A DNA stretch of 64,000 nucleotides from Arthrobacter wenxiniae (GCF_013376105.1 NZ_JAAMFM010000001.1:186001-250000), one strand, 5' to 3'. Shown: positions 1 to 9,507, numbered from the stretch's first letter. Translations and numbers: made by a program. The notes: generated by a model not told the origin, from the sequence alone.

Positions 1-1
1 C

Positions 2-301
2 CTGCACGGGGCGGCCAAGGGCCGGGCCGTGCGCGACCTGGCCGAACAGCAGGGGCTGGACCTGTCCCGGTGCTGGGCGTACAGCGACTCGTTCAACGAC
101 ATCCCGCTGCTGACCGCGGTGGGCAACCCTGTCGCCATCAACCCCGACGCCCGGCTGCGCCGCCACGCGCGCGAGCACAACTGGCCCATTTACGACTACC
201 GTTCGGGTCGCCGCGCGGCGACCCTGGGCCTGCAGGCCGCCACGGGCGCCGGGGTGGTGTACGGGCTCTGGAAGGGCATCGCCTCGATGCGGCGGAAGTA
301 G
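2..301 (+). CDS. HAD-family phosphatase (SerB1-like), C-terminal part
   Basis: The reading frame is open from the window edge, so the N-terminal part with the catalytic DxD lies outside. What remains is the last ~99 residues of a HAD-IB hydrolase. The segment AYSDSFNDIPLL followed by VGNPVAINPD is the HAD motif IV region that binds the magnesium ion. A hydrophobic stretch near the C-terminus (AATGAGVVYGLW) and a basic tail (MRRK) could anchor it at the membrane. Known family members dephosphorylate phosphoserine or small phosphometabolites; the substrate here is unknown. Its position beside bS22 matches the serB1-like gene near Rv0500B in Mycobacterium, which supports the assignment. Confidence 0.8.
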   Translation: MHGAAKGRAVRDLAEQQGLDLSRCWAYSDSFNDIPLLTAVGNPVAINPDARLRRHAREHNWPIYDYRSGRRAATLGLQAATGAGVVYGLWKGIASMRRK

Positions 302-361
302 GGGCACAAAACAAAAACACCCGCCCACAGATGTGGACAGGTGCCTTGTGCAGACGCCGAC

Positions 362-460
362 TTACTTCTTGTTGCGACGCTGGTGGCGGGTCTTGCGAAG
401 CAGCTTGCGGTGCTTCTTCTTGGCCATCCGCTTGCGGCGCTTCTTGATTACTGAACCCAT
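362..460 (-). CDS. Ribosomal protein bS22 (AURKAIP1/COX24 domain), 32 aa
   Basis: This short gene encodes 32 residues starting [19 protein letters not shown]. More than half of them are Lys or Arg, as expected for the tiny actinobacterial 30S protein bS22. The ATG is preceded by a TGAGGA ribosome binding site. In mycobacterial ribosome structures bS22 sits in 16S rRNA near the decoding region; that role is family knowledge, not visible here. The next upstream gene on the same strand is the HTH protein at 572-808, the same order as Rv0500A-Rv0500B. It is easily missed because of its size. Confidence 0.9.
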   Translation of the reverse strand: MGSVIKKRRKRMAKKKHRKLLRKTRHQRRNKK

Positions 461-571
461 GGATTCCTCACAAACTACATAGTTGGCCCCAAACGGAGCC
501 GTAAACGATTAGGTCGACCGATCGCAGGAATCGGTCAAAGCCGAAAATGGATCTTTCCTAGGGTACCGCCT

Positions 572-808
572 CTAGCCGGTATGCGCCGAACCGGAGGCCC
601 CGCCCTGGTCCTTGTCCTCCACCACGGACGACTTCAAGATGGTCTCCACCGCATTCTGGGGGACGCGGTAGGAGCGGCCAAAGCGGACGGCGGGCAGCTC
701 CCCGGCATGGACCATGCGGTAGACGGTCATCTTCGACACGCGCATGAGCTCCGCGACCTCCTGGACCGTCAGGAAGTTCACATTGGAGAAGTTTTGCTCC
801 TGCACCAT
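572..808 (-). CDS. Excisionase-type helix-turn-helix protein
   Basis: A 78-residue protein made almost entirely of a MerR/excisionase-like winged HTH. Residues 13-60 contain LTVQEVAELMRVSKMTVYR, the recognition helix and the wing (ELPAVRFGRSYRVP). It has no recombinase neighbour, so a role in phage excision is unlikely. The gene is the conserved partner of bS22 in many Actinobacteria, equivalent to Rv0500A, and is probably a small DNA-binding regulator. The targets are unknown. The start is the ATG at 808; the 110 bp between this gene and bS22 may carry a separate bS22 promoter. Confidence 0.85.
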   Translation of the reverse strand: MVQEQNFSNVNFLTVQEVAELMRVSKMTVYRMVHAGELPAVRFGRSYRVPQNAVETILKSSVVEDKDQGGASGSAHTG

Positions 809-962
809 TGCCCCTGGCTTCCCTATTGTCGAATTAACCCGTTCCAGGATGATGAGGCCCGGAAAACCATAGGCCTTACTCTAGATGCTGGCGGGGCCAA
901 AGTGAAAGCTGTTACCGGAAATTGGTCCCCGGACGCGGGATTCCCTGCGCGGCGCGGCCCTG

Positions 963-2075
963 TTACGCGGCGCGGGTCCGGCGCGCCCGCGCTGCCCCGG
1001 CCAGCGCTGCCAGCACGTCCGCCGTGACGTCCCATTCCATGCAGGCATCCGTCACGCTCTGCCCGTAGGCCAGCACGGCCGTGCCGGCGGCAACGTCACC
1101 GACGTCCAGTTTTTGCGCACCGCCCACCAGGAAGCTTTCCAGCATGACCCCGGCGATCGCCTGGGCGGAGGGGCCGCCCGCTTCGAGCTGGGCGCCGATT
1201 TCCAGCGCAACCTCGGCCTGGCGGTGGTGGCTCTTGCCGGAGTTGGCATGGCTGGCGTCCACGATCAACCGCGGGTTGATCCCGGCGCCGGCCGCCGACG
1301 CCGCGGCGGCCCCGACGTCGGCCGCGGAGTAGTTGGGCCCCTTGCGGCCGCCGCGCAGGATCACGTGGGTGTCCGCGTTGCCGGCCGTGCTGACCAGGGC
1401 GGCCCGGCCGTCGCCGTCGATCCCCAGGAACGACTGTGCCGCGCTGGCGGCGTTGCAGGCGTCCAGGGCCACCTGGAGGTCGCCGTCGGTGCCGTTCTTG
1501 AAGCCGACGGGCATCGACAGGCCCGAGGAAAGCTGGCGGTGGATCTGGCTTTCGGCAGTGCGCGCCCCGATGGCGCCCCAGGAGACGAGGTCGGCCGTGT
1601 ATTGGGGGCTGATGGGTTCCAGGAACTCGGTGCCGGCCGGCAGCCCCAGCCCCGCCACGTCGAGCAGGAATTTGCGGGCCATCCGCAGTCCCGTCGCGAC
1701 GTCGTGGCTGCCGTCCAGGAGCGGATCGTTGATCAGGCCCTTCCAGCCCACCGTGGTGCGCGGCTTTTCGAAGTAGGCCCGCATCACCACCAGCAGGTCC
1801 TCCTCGTGCTCCTTCGCGGCGGCGGCCAGGCGGCGCGCGTACTCCAGGCCGGCTGCGGGGTCGTGGATGGAGCACGGACCCGCGATCACCAGGAGCCTGT
1901 CGTCCACGCCGTCCATGACGGCCCGGACCTGGTCGCGGCCGCGCTCGACGACGGCAGCCGCCGGTGCGTCCAGCGGCAGTTCCGCCTCGAGTTCGGCGGG
2001 CGTGGGCAGGGCGGTGAACTGGCTGACGCGCAAATTCGCGGTGCCGCTGGTGGTTTCGGCTGCTGTGGTGGTCAT
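963..2075 (-). CDS. aroG: 3-deoxy-7-phosphoheptulonate synthase, class I (DAHP synthase)
   Basis: This 370-residue enzyme condenses phosphoenolpyruvate with erythrose 4-phosphate, the first step of the shikimate pathway. Class I signatures are visible in order: GPCSIHDP (about 66-73), YFEKPRT (101-107), KGLINDP (112-118), GFKNGTDG (191-198) and the metal/substrate motif DASHANSGK (273-281). The length fits the AroF/AroG/AroH type, and the symbol among those three is arbitrary. The ATG at 2075 has an AAAGGA ribosome site 8 nt upstream. Transcription should start about 180 nt further up, at the leader peptide, so expression is probably attenuated by aromatic amino acid supply. aroQ of the same pathway lies at 50085. 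Confidence 0.95.
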   Translation of the reverse strand: MTTTAAETTSGTANLRVSQFTALPTPAELEAELPLDAPAAAVVERGRDQVRAVMDGVDDRLLVIAGPCSIHDPAAGLEYARRLAAAAKEHEEDLLVVMRAYFEKPRTTVGWKGLINDPLLDGSHDVATGLRMARKFLLDVAGLGLPAGTEFLEPISPQYTADLVSWGAIGARTAESQIHRQLSSGLSMPVGFKNGTDGDLQVALDACNAASAAQSFLGIDGDGRAALVSTAGNADTHVILRGGRKGPNYSAADVGAAAASAAGAGINPRLIVDASHANSGKSHHRQAEVALEIGAQLEAGGPSAQAIAGVMLESFLVGGAQKLDVGDVAAGTAVLAYGQSVTDACMEWDVTADVLAALAGAARARRTRAA

Positions 2076-2139
2076 GGAGCGGATCCTTTGGTGGGGTGGC
2101 AGCGGACCCCTGTTCAGAAGCCCGCCCGGAAATGGCGAA

Positions 2140-2223
2140 GGACAGGGAAAAGTTTCCCTGTCCTGTTGGCTCTGAAGGTGATTGGATGCGTGTCAGTTAG
2201 ACGCGGGCCCCTCCAGAGCCAAC
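2140..2223 (-). promoter_or_regulatory. Predicted attenuator stems between leader peptide and aroG
   Basis: Two adjacent inverted repeats lie between the leader stop codon and aroG. Stem A pairs GTTGGCTCTG inside the leader coding region (2223-2214) with CAGAGCCAAC (2174-2165), 10 perfect bp. Stem B is GGACAGGGAAA with its complement at 2163-2140, up to 11 bp around a tiny loop. A ribosome stalled on the aromatic codons at 2240-2226 would cover the 5' arm of stem A, while one that reached the stop would leave it free. Stem B is not followed by a T-run, so read-out could be termination without U-tract or masking of the aroG ribosome site. The switching mechanism is inferred. Confidence 0.7.
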
Positions 2224-2252
2224 GAAAAATACGCATACCAACGGTTTGTCAT
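2193..2252 (-). CDS. Aromatic leader peptide upstream of aroG (19 aa)
   Basis: A 20-codon frame reads M-T-N-R-W-Y-A-Y-F-S-L-A-L-E-G-P-A-S-N and stops with TGA. Four of residues 5-9 are aromatic (Trp, Tyr, Tyr, Phe), the amino acids whose synthesis aroG feeds. The ATG lies 6 nt below a TACAGT -10 box with no ribosome binding site, which fits a leaderless transcript starting at the ATG. The stop is followed by the two stems at 2140-2223. Leader peptides of this kind control amino acid operons by attenuation, and an aromatic leader upstream of a DAHP synthase gene has been described in Corynebacterium. That it is translated here is inferred. Confidence 0.8.
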   Translation of the reverse strand: MTNRWYAYFSLALEGPASN

Positions 2253-2258
2253 GGCACC

Positions 2259-2288
2259 ACTGTAGACCGCCCGCTGCCGTGCCAACAA
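2259..2288 (-). promoter_or_regulatory. Predicted promoter of the leader peptide-aroG unit
   Basis: On the minus strand TTGTTG (2288-2283) and TACAGT (2264-2259) are separated by 18 bp. Only six bases lie between the -10 box and the leader ATG, so the transcript should begin at or next to that ATG. Confidence 0.65.
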
Positions 2289-2364
2289 ATTGTGTCACCC
2301 GTGTGTCGCGGGCCGCGGCAGGACTGCTCCGGGATCTCCAGCGAGGAGGCCACCCTGGCCGGAG

Positions 2365-2396
2365 GGGCACGACGCCGGTGCGACGGCGTCGTGCCC
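2365..2396 (-). terminator. Intrinsic-type hairpin downstream of the dadA-like gene
   Basis: A perfect 12-bp stem (GGGCACGACGCC with its complement) closes an 8-nt loop about 50 nt past the stop codon of the oxidoreductase gene. No T-run follows, as is common in high-GC Actinobacteria. It also separates that gene from the aroG leader promoter. Confidence 0.65.
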
Positions 2397-2444
2397 TGCG
2401 CACCCCGCATGGGGCGGCGGAGTTGGAGGAACCGGCGGCCGGGC

Positions 2445-3704
2445 TCAGCGCAGCGGGTTGAAGTGGCGCATGATGGCCGGCGCGGTGGTGCCGGTCAGGC
2501 CGGCGGCAATCATCTTGCCGGTCAGCGGGCCCAGGGCGATCCCCCACATGCCGTGGCCGCCGGCCACGTGCACGCGCGGGGACTTCGAGGCCCCGATGAG
2601 CGGGAAGCCGTCGGTGGTGCAGGGGCGTGCGCCCACCCACTCCTCGGCGCGGTCCTCCCAGTTGATGCCCGTGAACATGGGCGAGGCGGCCTCCACGATC
2701 GCCTTGATGCGGCGCGGGTCCAGGGGAGCGTCGGCGTCGCGGAACTCCATCATGCCGGCCACGCGGAACCTGTCGCCCAGCGGGGTGCAGGCCACGCGCT
2801 GGGCGGGGAAGTAGATGGGGTGGCTGGGCATGGACTCGGGCACCACGGTGAAGCTGTAGCCTCGGCCGGCCTGGACCACCCTCTTGACGCCAAACTTGCG
2901 GGCCAGGGTGCCCAGCCAGGCACCCGTGGCGAGGACCACGGCGTCGGCTTTCAGGGAACGGCCCTCGGAGCCGATGACATCCACGCCGGTGCCGGAATCG
3001 CGCACGTCCACCACGTTGAAGGCGCCTGTGATGGTGGCGCCGCGCTCCGCGACGGACCGGGCCAGGGAGTCCATGAACGCCGGCGGGTTCATGTAGCGCT
3101 GGCCGCGGATCCCGATGCCGGCCACCACGCCGTGGCCGAGGGTCGGTTCCAGGGCGCGCAGTTCCTCCCCCGTCATGAGGGAATAGTCGACGCTGCCCCC
3201 GGTCTCCCGAATCACGTTGAACTCCTTCACCAGGGCGTCCCTGTCCGCAGCGGACGCGAAGCCCGTCAGGAAGGGATCGGCCGGGCGCGTCGGCTCGGCC
3301 CCGGGGCCCGACGCCTGGGCGATCTCATCGAAGGCGTCCAGGCCCGTGTGGCCCACCTCGGCAAAAACGCCCATGGCGGCTCGCCACTTTCCGGGGGTGC
3401 AGTTGCGGGCAAAGCCGGCCAGGAACTTCAGCAGCCGGGGGTCGGCGGAGAGCGGGATGTAGAGCGGGGACGCCGGGTCAATCATGGCCTTGAGCCCGTA
3501 GCTGAGGACGGAGGGTTCGCTGAGCGGCAGGGTGAGCGCCGGGGTCAGCCAGCCGGCGTTGCCCCAGGAGGAGCCGCTGGCCACGCCGCCACGGTCCACC
3601 ACGGTGACGCCGATGCCGTGCTCCTGCAGATACCAGGCGGTGGACAATCCGACAATACCCGCACCGACAACAACCACATGCCCAGGCGCCTTTGCACTGA
3701 CCAC
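2445..3704 (-). CDS. FAD-dependent oxidoreductase, D-amino acid dehydrogenase (DadA) type
   Basis: A 419-residue flavoprotein of the DAO/DadA family. The Rossmann dinucleotide motif VGAGIVGLSTAWYL sits at residues 13-26. The C-terminal FAD-binding region carries EEWVGARPCTTDGFPLIG and GHGMWGIALGPLTG. Relatives oxidise D-amino acids, often D-alanine, to 2-oxoacids and pass the electrons to the respiratory chain; the substrate here is not shown by the sequence. The start is GTG at 3704 with AGGAGA 8 nt upstream. The next gene on the same strand upstream is gdhA, but a long hairpin separates them, so they are probably separate transcripts with a shared nitrogen theme. Confidence 0.85.
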   Translation of the reverse strand: MVSAKAPGHVVVVGAGIVGLSTAWYLQEHGIGVTVVDRGGVASGSSWGNAGWLTPALTLPLSEPSVLSYGLKAMIDPASPLYIPLSADPRLLKFLAGFARNCTPGKWRAAMGVFAEVGHTGLDAFDEIAQASGPGAEPTRPADPFLTGFASAADRDALVKEFNVIRETGGSVDYSLMTGEELRALEPTLGHGVVAGIGIRGQRYMNPPAFMDSLARSVAERGATITGAFNVVDVRDSGTGVDVIGSEGRSLKADAVVLATGAWLGTLARKFGVKRVVQAGRGYSFTVVPESMPSHPIYFPAQRVACTPLGDRFRVAGMMEFRDADAPLDPRRIKAIVEAASPMFTGINWEDRAEEWVGARPCTTDGFPLIGASKSPRVHVAGGHGMWGIALGPLTGKMIAAGLTGTTAPAIMRHFNPLR

Positions 3705-3831
3705 GATTCACTCTCCTCTTGGGCTTGGCCGGCATCTTTGGCGCCGGCACCGGTCCCAGCCTAACCGGGGTTTCGCCGGGACCGGAATCCGCGCCCCGGA
3801 CGGCGAAACGGGCCGCTGTGGCCTGCCCGGA

Positions 3832-3881
3832 CGGACTTTCGGCGCGTCCCCCGCGTGGCGGGGGGACGCGCCGAAAGTCCG
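3832..3881 (-). terminator. Very long perfect hairpin downstream of gdhA
   Basis: CGGACTTTCGGCGCGTCCCC begins a perfect 21-bp stem (arms 3832-3852 and 3861-3881) with an 8-nt loop. It starts 31 bp after the gdhA stop codon. No T-run follows on either strand. The likely role is transcript termination or 3'-end protection for gdhA. Confidence 0.75.
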
Positions 3882-3911
3882 ACATGCGGGGTGGGCCCGG
3901 AAGCCTGGTCC

Positions 3912-5300
<1,389 letters not shown>

Positions 5301-5428
5301 TCACCGGCAATTTTCCAGTCATCCCACGCCGCAAAGCCAATTATTCTTGGAATTCGAGACCGGATGCACGACCCTGCCGATTCCCGGGGGTCAGGGCCAT
5401 CCGGTGACGCGGCTGGCCCGCAGGGGGC

Positions 5429-6073
5429 CTACTCCTTGCGGCGGCGGAAGGCCGGCAGGCTGGCCAGCAGGTCCGCCGCCTTGTTGGCGGCGCGGCCGAC
5501 GCTGCGCGATATCTGCTGCTGCACGGAGGGGTCGTGCCCATCGGCGGGGCCGGCGGTGGCGAGCACCTTGTCGGTTGCCGGGGCCGCCGCAGCGGCCGCC
5601 CTGGCGGCCGCCTCGGGGACCGGCCGGATCGGCGCCGCAGCCGGGACATCCACGGCAGCTGCCGACGCCGCTGCCGGGACGGCGCCGGACGGGGCGCCAT
5701 TGCCATTGCCCGCGGCGGCGCCGTGGGCGTTCACGCCGCCATGGCCGGCCGCGCCGCCGTTGGAGCTGAAGGCGCTGCCGGGCACGCCCGCCGTCCGCGG
5801 CGCCGCGCCCACCCCGGCACCGAGGTCTTCGAGCCATTGCGAGACCAGCGACAGCGGCTGGGTGTTAATGCTGTAGTAGCGCTTCTGTCCCTGGGCGCGC
5901 ATGGTCACCACGCCGGCCTCGCGGAGCACCCGCAGGTGCTTGGACACGGTGGGCTGCGAAACGCCCAGTTCCTCCACCAGCTGGCCCACGGCCTTGTGCT
6001 CGCGCGCCAGCGCTTCCAGGATGTCCCGGCGGGTTCCCTCGGCAATGACAGCGAATACTGCTTCTACGACCAT
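5429..6073 (-). CDS. ArsR/SmtB-family regulator with long Ala/Gly/Pro-rich tail
   Basis: The first ~85 residues form a winged HTH of the ArsR type: GTRRDILEAL, then GVSQPTVSKHLRVLREAGVV as the recognition region, then the wing GQKRYYSI. No cysteine-rich metal site is visible, so metal sensing is not supported. It looks like the repressors of the SdpR/CadC-unrelated subgroup. Residues 86-190 are low-complexity Ala, Gly and Pro with no predicted fold, ending in a short basic helix (RSVGRAANKAADLLASLPAFRRRKE). The tail makes it about twice the usual size. Target genes are unknown. The divergent partner is not obvious because the upstream gene, acuC, is on the same strand. Confidence 0.85.
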   Translation of the reverse strand: MVVEAVFAVIAEGTRRDILEALAREHKAVGQLVEELGVSQPTVSKHLRVLREAGVVTMRAQGQKRYYSINTQPLSLVSQWLEDLGAGVGAAPRTAGVPGSAFSSNGGAAGHGGVNAHGAAAGNGNGAPSGAVPAAASAAAVDVPAAAPIRPVPEAAARAAAAAAPATDKVLATAGPADGHDPSVQQQISRSVGRAANKAADLLASLPAFRRRKE

Positions 6074-6120
6074 CCCACTACCCTAACGACATATGCCAGC
6101 CCCGGCATCTTCATGCGGTT

Positions 6121-7332
6121 TCAGTCGAACCACGGGTCCAAACCGTACAGCGGAAAGACAGCCTTGCGCGTGGCCATGACCGTCCTGTCCAGGGCGTCGG
6201 AGGGGTTGTAGCCCACTTCCCACGACCTCCACCAGATGTCCGCGTCCTCACCCATCAGCAATGGCGCCTCCCGGCCATAGCGCTCCAGCACATGCTCCCG
6301 CCACCGGGGCGGCACGGGGGTCCGCAGCGGCACCGGCCGCCCCGCCGCAATGGCCATCAGGTGGGACCACACGCGCGGCACCACGCTGACAATGTTGTAT
6401 CCCCCGCCGCCCATGGCCAGCCAGCGCCCGCCGCACACCTGCTCCGCCAGCGCCCCAATGGACAGCGCGGCCTCCCGTTGGGCGTCAATGCTCGTGTTCA
6501 AGTGCGAAAGCTCGTCGTCCCGGTGCGAGTCGCAGCCGTGCTGGCTGACGATGACCTCCGGGCCGAAGGCAGCCACCAGCTGCGGCACCACGGCGTGGAA
6601 GGCCCGGAGCCAGCCGCCGTCCGAGGTGCCGGCCGGGAGCGCAACATTGACGGCGGAACCCTGCGCGCGCGGCCCGCCCACCTCATTGGCGAACCCGGTG
6701 CCGGGGAAGAGGGTCAGACCGGACTCGTGCAGCGAAATGGTCAGGACCCGGGGATCGTCCCAGAAGATGTTCTGGGTCCCGTCGCCGTGGTGGGCGTCGA
6801 TGTCGATGTAGGCAACTTTCGACACGCCGGAGTCCAGCAGGCGCGTCACCGCCATGGCGGCGTCATTGTAGATGCAAAAGCCGCTGGCCTTCTCCCGGTC
6901 CGCATGGTGCATGCCGCCGCCAAAATTGACCGCGTGCACGGCAGTCCCGGAAATGAGCGCGTCGGCCGCCGTCAGGGATGCGCCCGCCAGGCGGGCGCTG
7001 GCCTCGTGCATGCCGGCGAAGGCCGGATCGTCCTCGGTGCCCAGTCCGCGGTCCGGGTCGGACAGTGAAGGATCGTTCCCGACGCGCTTGACGGCGGCGA
7101 TGTAGGCGGCGCTGTGCACCGTGGCAAGCTCGCTGTCGGACGCCACACGGGAGGCCTCCACGCCCACGTGCGGCAGCGCATAGATGCCCAGCTCGCGGGC
7201 CAGCATGGAAGTGAGCTCCAGCCGCTTTGGCGACATGGGGTGGTTGGGGCCAAAATTGTACGCATACATGGCCGCATCGCAGACTATGCTTGTCGGGACG
7301 GCCGCTGGCCCGGTGCTGGCAATGGATGACAT
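6121..7332 (-). CDS. acuC: Acetoin utilization protein AcuC / class I-type histone deacetylase homologue
   Basis: A 403-residue zinc deacetylase of the arginase/deacetylase fold. The catalytic pair is GGGMHHA (H142-H143), zinc ligands are in DIDAHHGDG (D179, H181) and QHGCDSH (D268), and the transition-state tyrosine is in GGGGYNI (Y312). All key residues are present, so it should be active. In Bacillus, AcuC deacetylates and so activates acetyl-CoA synthetase; an acs gene carrying the acetylated-lysine motif lies at 35103 in this window and is a plausible substrate. The ArsR gene follows 47 bp downstream on the same strand and may be co-transcribed. Confidence 0.92.
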   Translation of the reverse strand: MSSIASTGPAAVPTSIVCDAAMYAYNFGPNHPMSPKRLELTSMLARELGIYALPHVGVEASRVASDSELATVHSAAYIAAVKRVGNDPSLSDPDRGLGTEDDPAFAGMHEASARLAGASLTAADALISGTAVHAVNFGGGMHHADREKASGFCIYNDAAMAVTRLLDSGVSKVAYIDIDAHHGDGTQNIFWDDPRVLTISLHESGLTLFPGTGFANEVGGPRAQGSAVNVALPAGTSDGGWLRAFHAVVPQLVAAFGPEVIVSQHGCDSHRDDELSHLNTSIDAQREAALSIGALAEQVCGGRWLAMGGGGYNIVSVVPRVWSHLMAIAAGRPVPLRTPVPPRWREHVLERYGREAPLLMGEDADIWWRSWEVGYNPSDALDRTVMATRKAVFPLYGLDPWFD

Positions 7333-7430
7333 CCATCACAGGCTACCGAACTCCTTGTCGCTTTGCCGTATCGGCAGGGCTGGGGAGGGAATGAACAGGC
7401 TTATCACGGGCAGGAGGCGCGGCGCACACC

Positions 7431-8828
7431 TTGGCCATAAAACCCATCCAGGCCGTCCCGGCACGCAGCAGGCCATTGGCCGCCGTGCGCGACTTTGTGG
7501 ACCGGGTCGCCAACAGTTCCCCGGCACGGCTTGCACTCACCGTCTTCGCGCTGGTCATCATGGTCTTCACCGTCATGCTGTCCCTTCCTGCGGCCTCCCG
7601 CGACGGCCACGCCACGGCGTTTCACGACGCCCTGTTCACCGCCGTCTCCGCCGTGTGCGTGACCGGCCTGACCACCGTCTCCACCGCGCTGCATTGGTCC
7701 TTCTTCGGCCAGTTGGTCATCCTGACCGGCATCTTCGTGGGCGGCCTGGGCATCCTGACCCTGGCCTCCCTGATGTCCCTGATGGTGAGCAAGCGCCTCG
7801 GCGTGCGCGGGAAGCTGATTGCCCAGGAGGCCATGAATGCCGGGCGGCTGGGCGAGGTGGGCACGCTCCTGCGGATTGTCATCAGCACCTCCGTGGCCAT
7901 TGAGGCCGCACTGGCGCTGGTCATGGCTCCCCGGTTCCTGGTCCTCGGCGAGACGCTTCCGCAGGCCATCTGGCATGCCGCGTTTTACTCCATTTCGGCC
8001 TTCAACAACGCCGGCTTCACGCCCCATTCCGACGGCGTGGTCCCGTATGAGGCGGACCTGTGGATCCTGGTCCCGTTGATGGTTGGCGGATTCATCGGCA
8101 GCCTGGGCTTCCCGGTTCTGATGGTGCTGCTGGCCACCGGCTTCAGGTTCAGGAAATGGACGCTGCACGCCAAGCTGACCGTCCAAGTTTCCCTGCTGCT
8201 GCTGGCGGCCGGCGCCGTGCTGTGGGGCGCCATGGAGTGGACCAATCCGGCCACCATCGGCAACATGGACGTGGGCGACAAGATCACGCACTCCATCTTT
8301 GCCTCCGTCATGACCCGCTCGCTGGGCTTCAACCTGGTGGACATGAACTCCATGCACTCCTCGACCATGATGCTCACCGACGCCCTCATGTTCGTGGGCG
8401 GCGGCTCCGCGTCCACGGCCGGCGGCATCAAGGTCACCACCCTCGCCGTCATGTTCCTGGCCATCGTGGCGGAGGCCCGCGGCGACAACGACGTGAAGAT
8501 CTACGGCCGCACCATCCCGCAGGGCACCATGCGCGTGGCCATCTCCGTGATCATGATGGGTGCCACGCTTGTCATGATTGCCACCGGGCTGCTGCTGGCC
8601 ATCTCCGGCCAGAGCCTGGACCGGGTCCTGTTTGAGACCATCTCCGCGTTCGCCACAGTGGGGCTGAGCACGGGGCTCAGCGCCGAGCTCCCGCCGTCGG
8701 GCGTCTATGTGCTCTGTGCCATGATGTTCTTCGGCCGTGTCGGCTCCATCACGCTGGCGGCCGCCCTGGCCCTGCGTCAGCGCCGCCAGCTGTACCACTA
8801 CCCGGAAGAGAGGCCGATCATTGGCTGA
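7431..8828 (+). CDS. ktrB: TrkH/KtrB-type potassium uptake channel subunit
   Basis: A 465-residue membrane protein with the four M1-P-M2 repeats of the SKT superfamily. The selectivity-filter loops are visible as CVTGLTT (about 76-82), FNNAGFTP, TRSLGFN and ATVGLSTGLS. It moves potassium across the cytoplasmic membrane and is gated by the cytosolic RCK partner encoded next. The start is TTG at 7431; AGGAGG lies 13 nt upstream, rather far, so a GTG at 7483 is an alternative. Its stop overlaps the start of the ktrA gene by 8 bp, which indicates translational coupling. It is divergent from acuC. Confidence 0.92.
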   Translation: MAIKPIQAVPARSRPLAAVRDFVDRVANSSPARLALTVFALVIMVFTVMLSLPAASRDGHATAFHDALFTAVSAVCVTGLTTVSTALHWSFFGQLVILTGIFVGGLGILTLASLMSLMVSKRLGVRGKLIAQEAMNAGRLGEVGTLLRIVISTSVAIEAALALVMAPRFLVLGETLPQAIWHAAFYSISAFNNAGFTPHSDGVVPYEADLWILVPLMVGGFIGSLGFPVLMVLLATGFRFRKWTLHAKLTVQVSLLLLAAGAVLWGAMEWTNPATIGNMDVGDKITHSIFASVMTRSLGFNLVDMNSMHSSTMMLTDALMFVGGGSASTAGGIKVTTLAVMFLAIVAEARGDNDVKIYGRTIPQGTMRVAISVIMMGATLVMIATGLLLAISGQSLDRVLFETISAFATVGLSTGLSAELPPSGVYVLCAMMFFGRVGSITLAAALALRQRRQLYHYPEERPIIG

Positions 8829-9507
8829 CAAGGCAAATTCCAGCAACCGACCGCCGCACAACGCACCTGTCCTCGTGATCGGCCTGGGACGCTTTGGCGC
8901 GTCCACGGCCCACCAGCTGGTCAAGCAGGGCCGGGAGGTCCTGGCCATCGAGCGGGACCCCGTCCTGGTGCAAAAGTGGGCCGGCGTCCTCACCCACGTG
9001 GTGGAGGCCGACGCGACCAACATCGACGCGCTGCGCCAGCTCGGCGCGCAGGACTTCAGCTCCGCCGTCGTCGGGGTGGGCACGTCCATCGAATCCAGCG
9101 TGCTGATCACGGTGAACCTGGTGGACCTGGGGATCGACCACCTGTGGGTCAAGGCCATCACGCAGTCGCACGGCAAGATCCTGACCCGGATCGGCGCCAA
9201 CCACGTTATCTACCCCGAGGCCGACGCCGGCGTCCGGGCCGCGCACCTCGTGGGCGGGCGCATGCTCGACTTCATCGAGTTCGACGACGACTTCGCCATC
9301 GTGAAAATGTACCCGCCCAAGGAGACCCAGGGGTTCACGCTCGCCGAATCCAATGTGCGCAGGCGGTACGGCGTGACGGTGGTGGGCGTGAAGTCCCCGG
9401 GCGAGGACTTCACGTACGCGCAGCCGGAAACCCGCGTCTCCAGCCGCGACATGCTCATTGTCTCCGGCAACGTCGAGCTGCTGGAGCGGTTCGCCGCCCG
9501 GCCCTGA
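8821..9507 (+). CDS. ktrA: TrkA/KtrA-type RCK gating subunit
   Basis: A 228-residue cytosolic protein with an N-terminal Rossmann RCK domain (VLVIGLGRFGASTA near residues 16-29) that binds nucleotides and a C-terminal RCK_C domain (about 145-225). One RCK unit rather than two identifies the Ktr type. It forms a ring under the KtrB channel and controls potassium entry in response to ATP/ADP or NAD(H). The TTG at 8821 overlaps the ktrB stop by 8 bp and has GGAAGAGAGG just upstream, which decides this start over upstream in-frame codons. No gene follows closely on the same transcript until ogt 51 bp later. Confidence 0.92.
   Translation: MADKANSSNRPPHNAPVLVIGLGRFGASTAHQLVKQGREVLAIERDPVLVQKWAGVLTHVVEADATNIDALRQLGAQDFSSAVVGVGTSIESSVLITVNLVDLGIDHLWVKAITQSHGKILTRIGANHVIYPEADAGVRAAHLVGGRMLDFIEFDDDFAIVKMYPPKETQGFTLAESNVRRRYGVTVVGVKSPGEDFTYAQPETRVSSRDMLIVSGNVELLERFAARP

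Noticed and set aside
572-808. Prophage excisionase
   Set aside because: No integrase, attachment repeats or phage genes are nearby, and the gene is a stable neighbour of bS22 in Actinobacteria.
1113-3764. 883-codon open frame on the + strand opposite aroG and the dadA-like gene
   Set aside because: It is the antisense shadow of GC-rich genes whose proteins show complete catalytic motifs on the minus strand. Its translation has Gly/Arg/Ala/His-rich composition without any domain.
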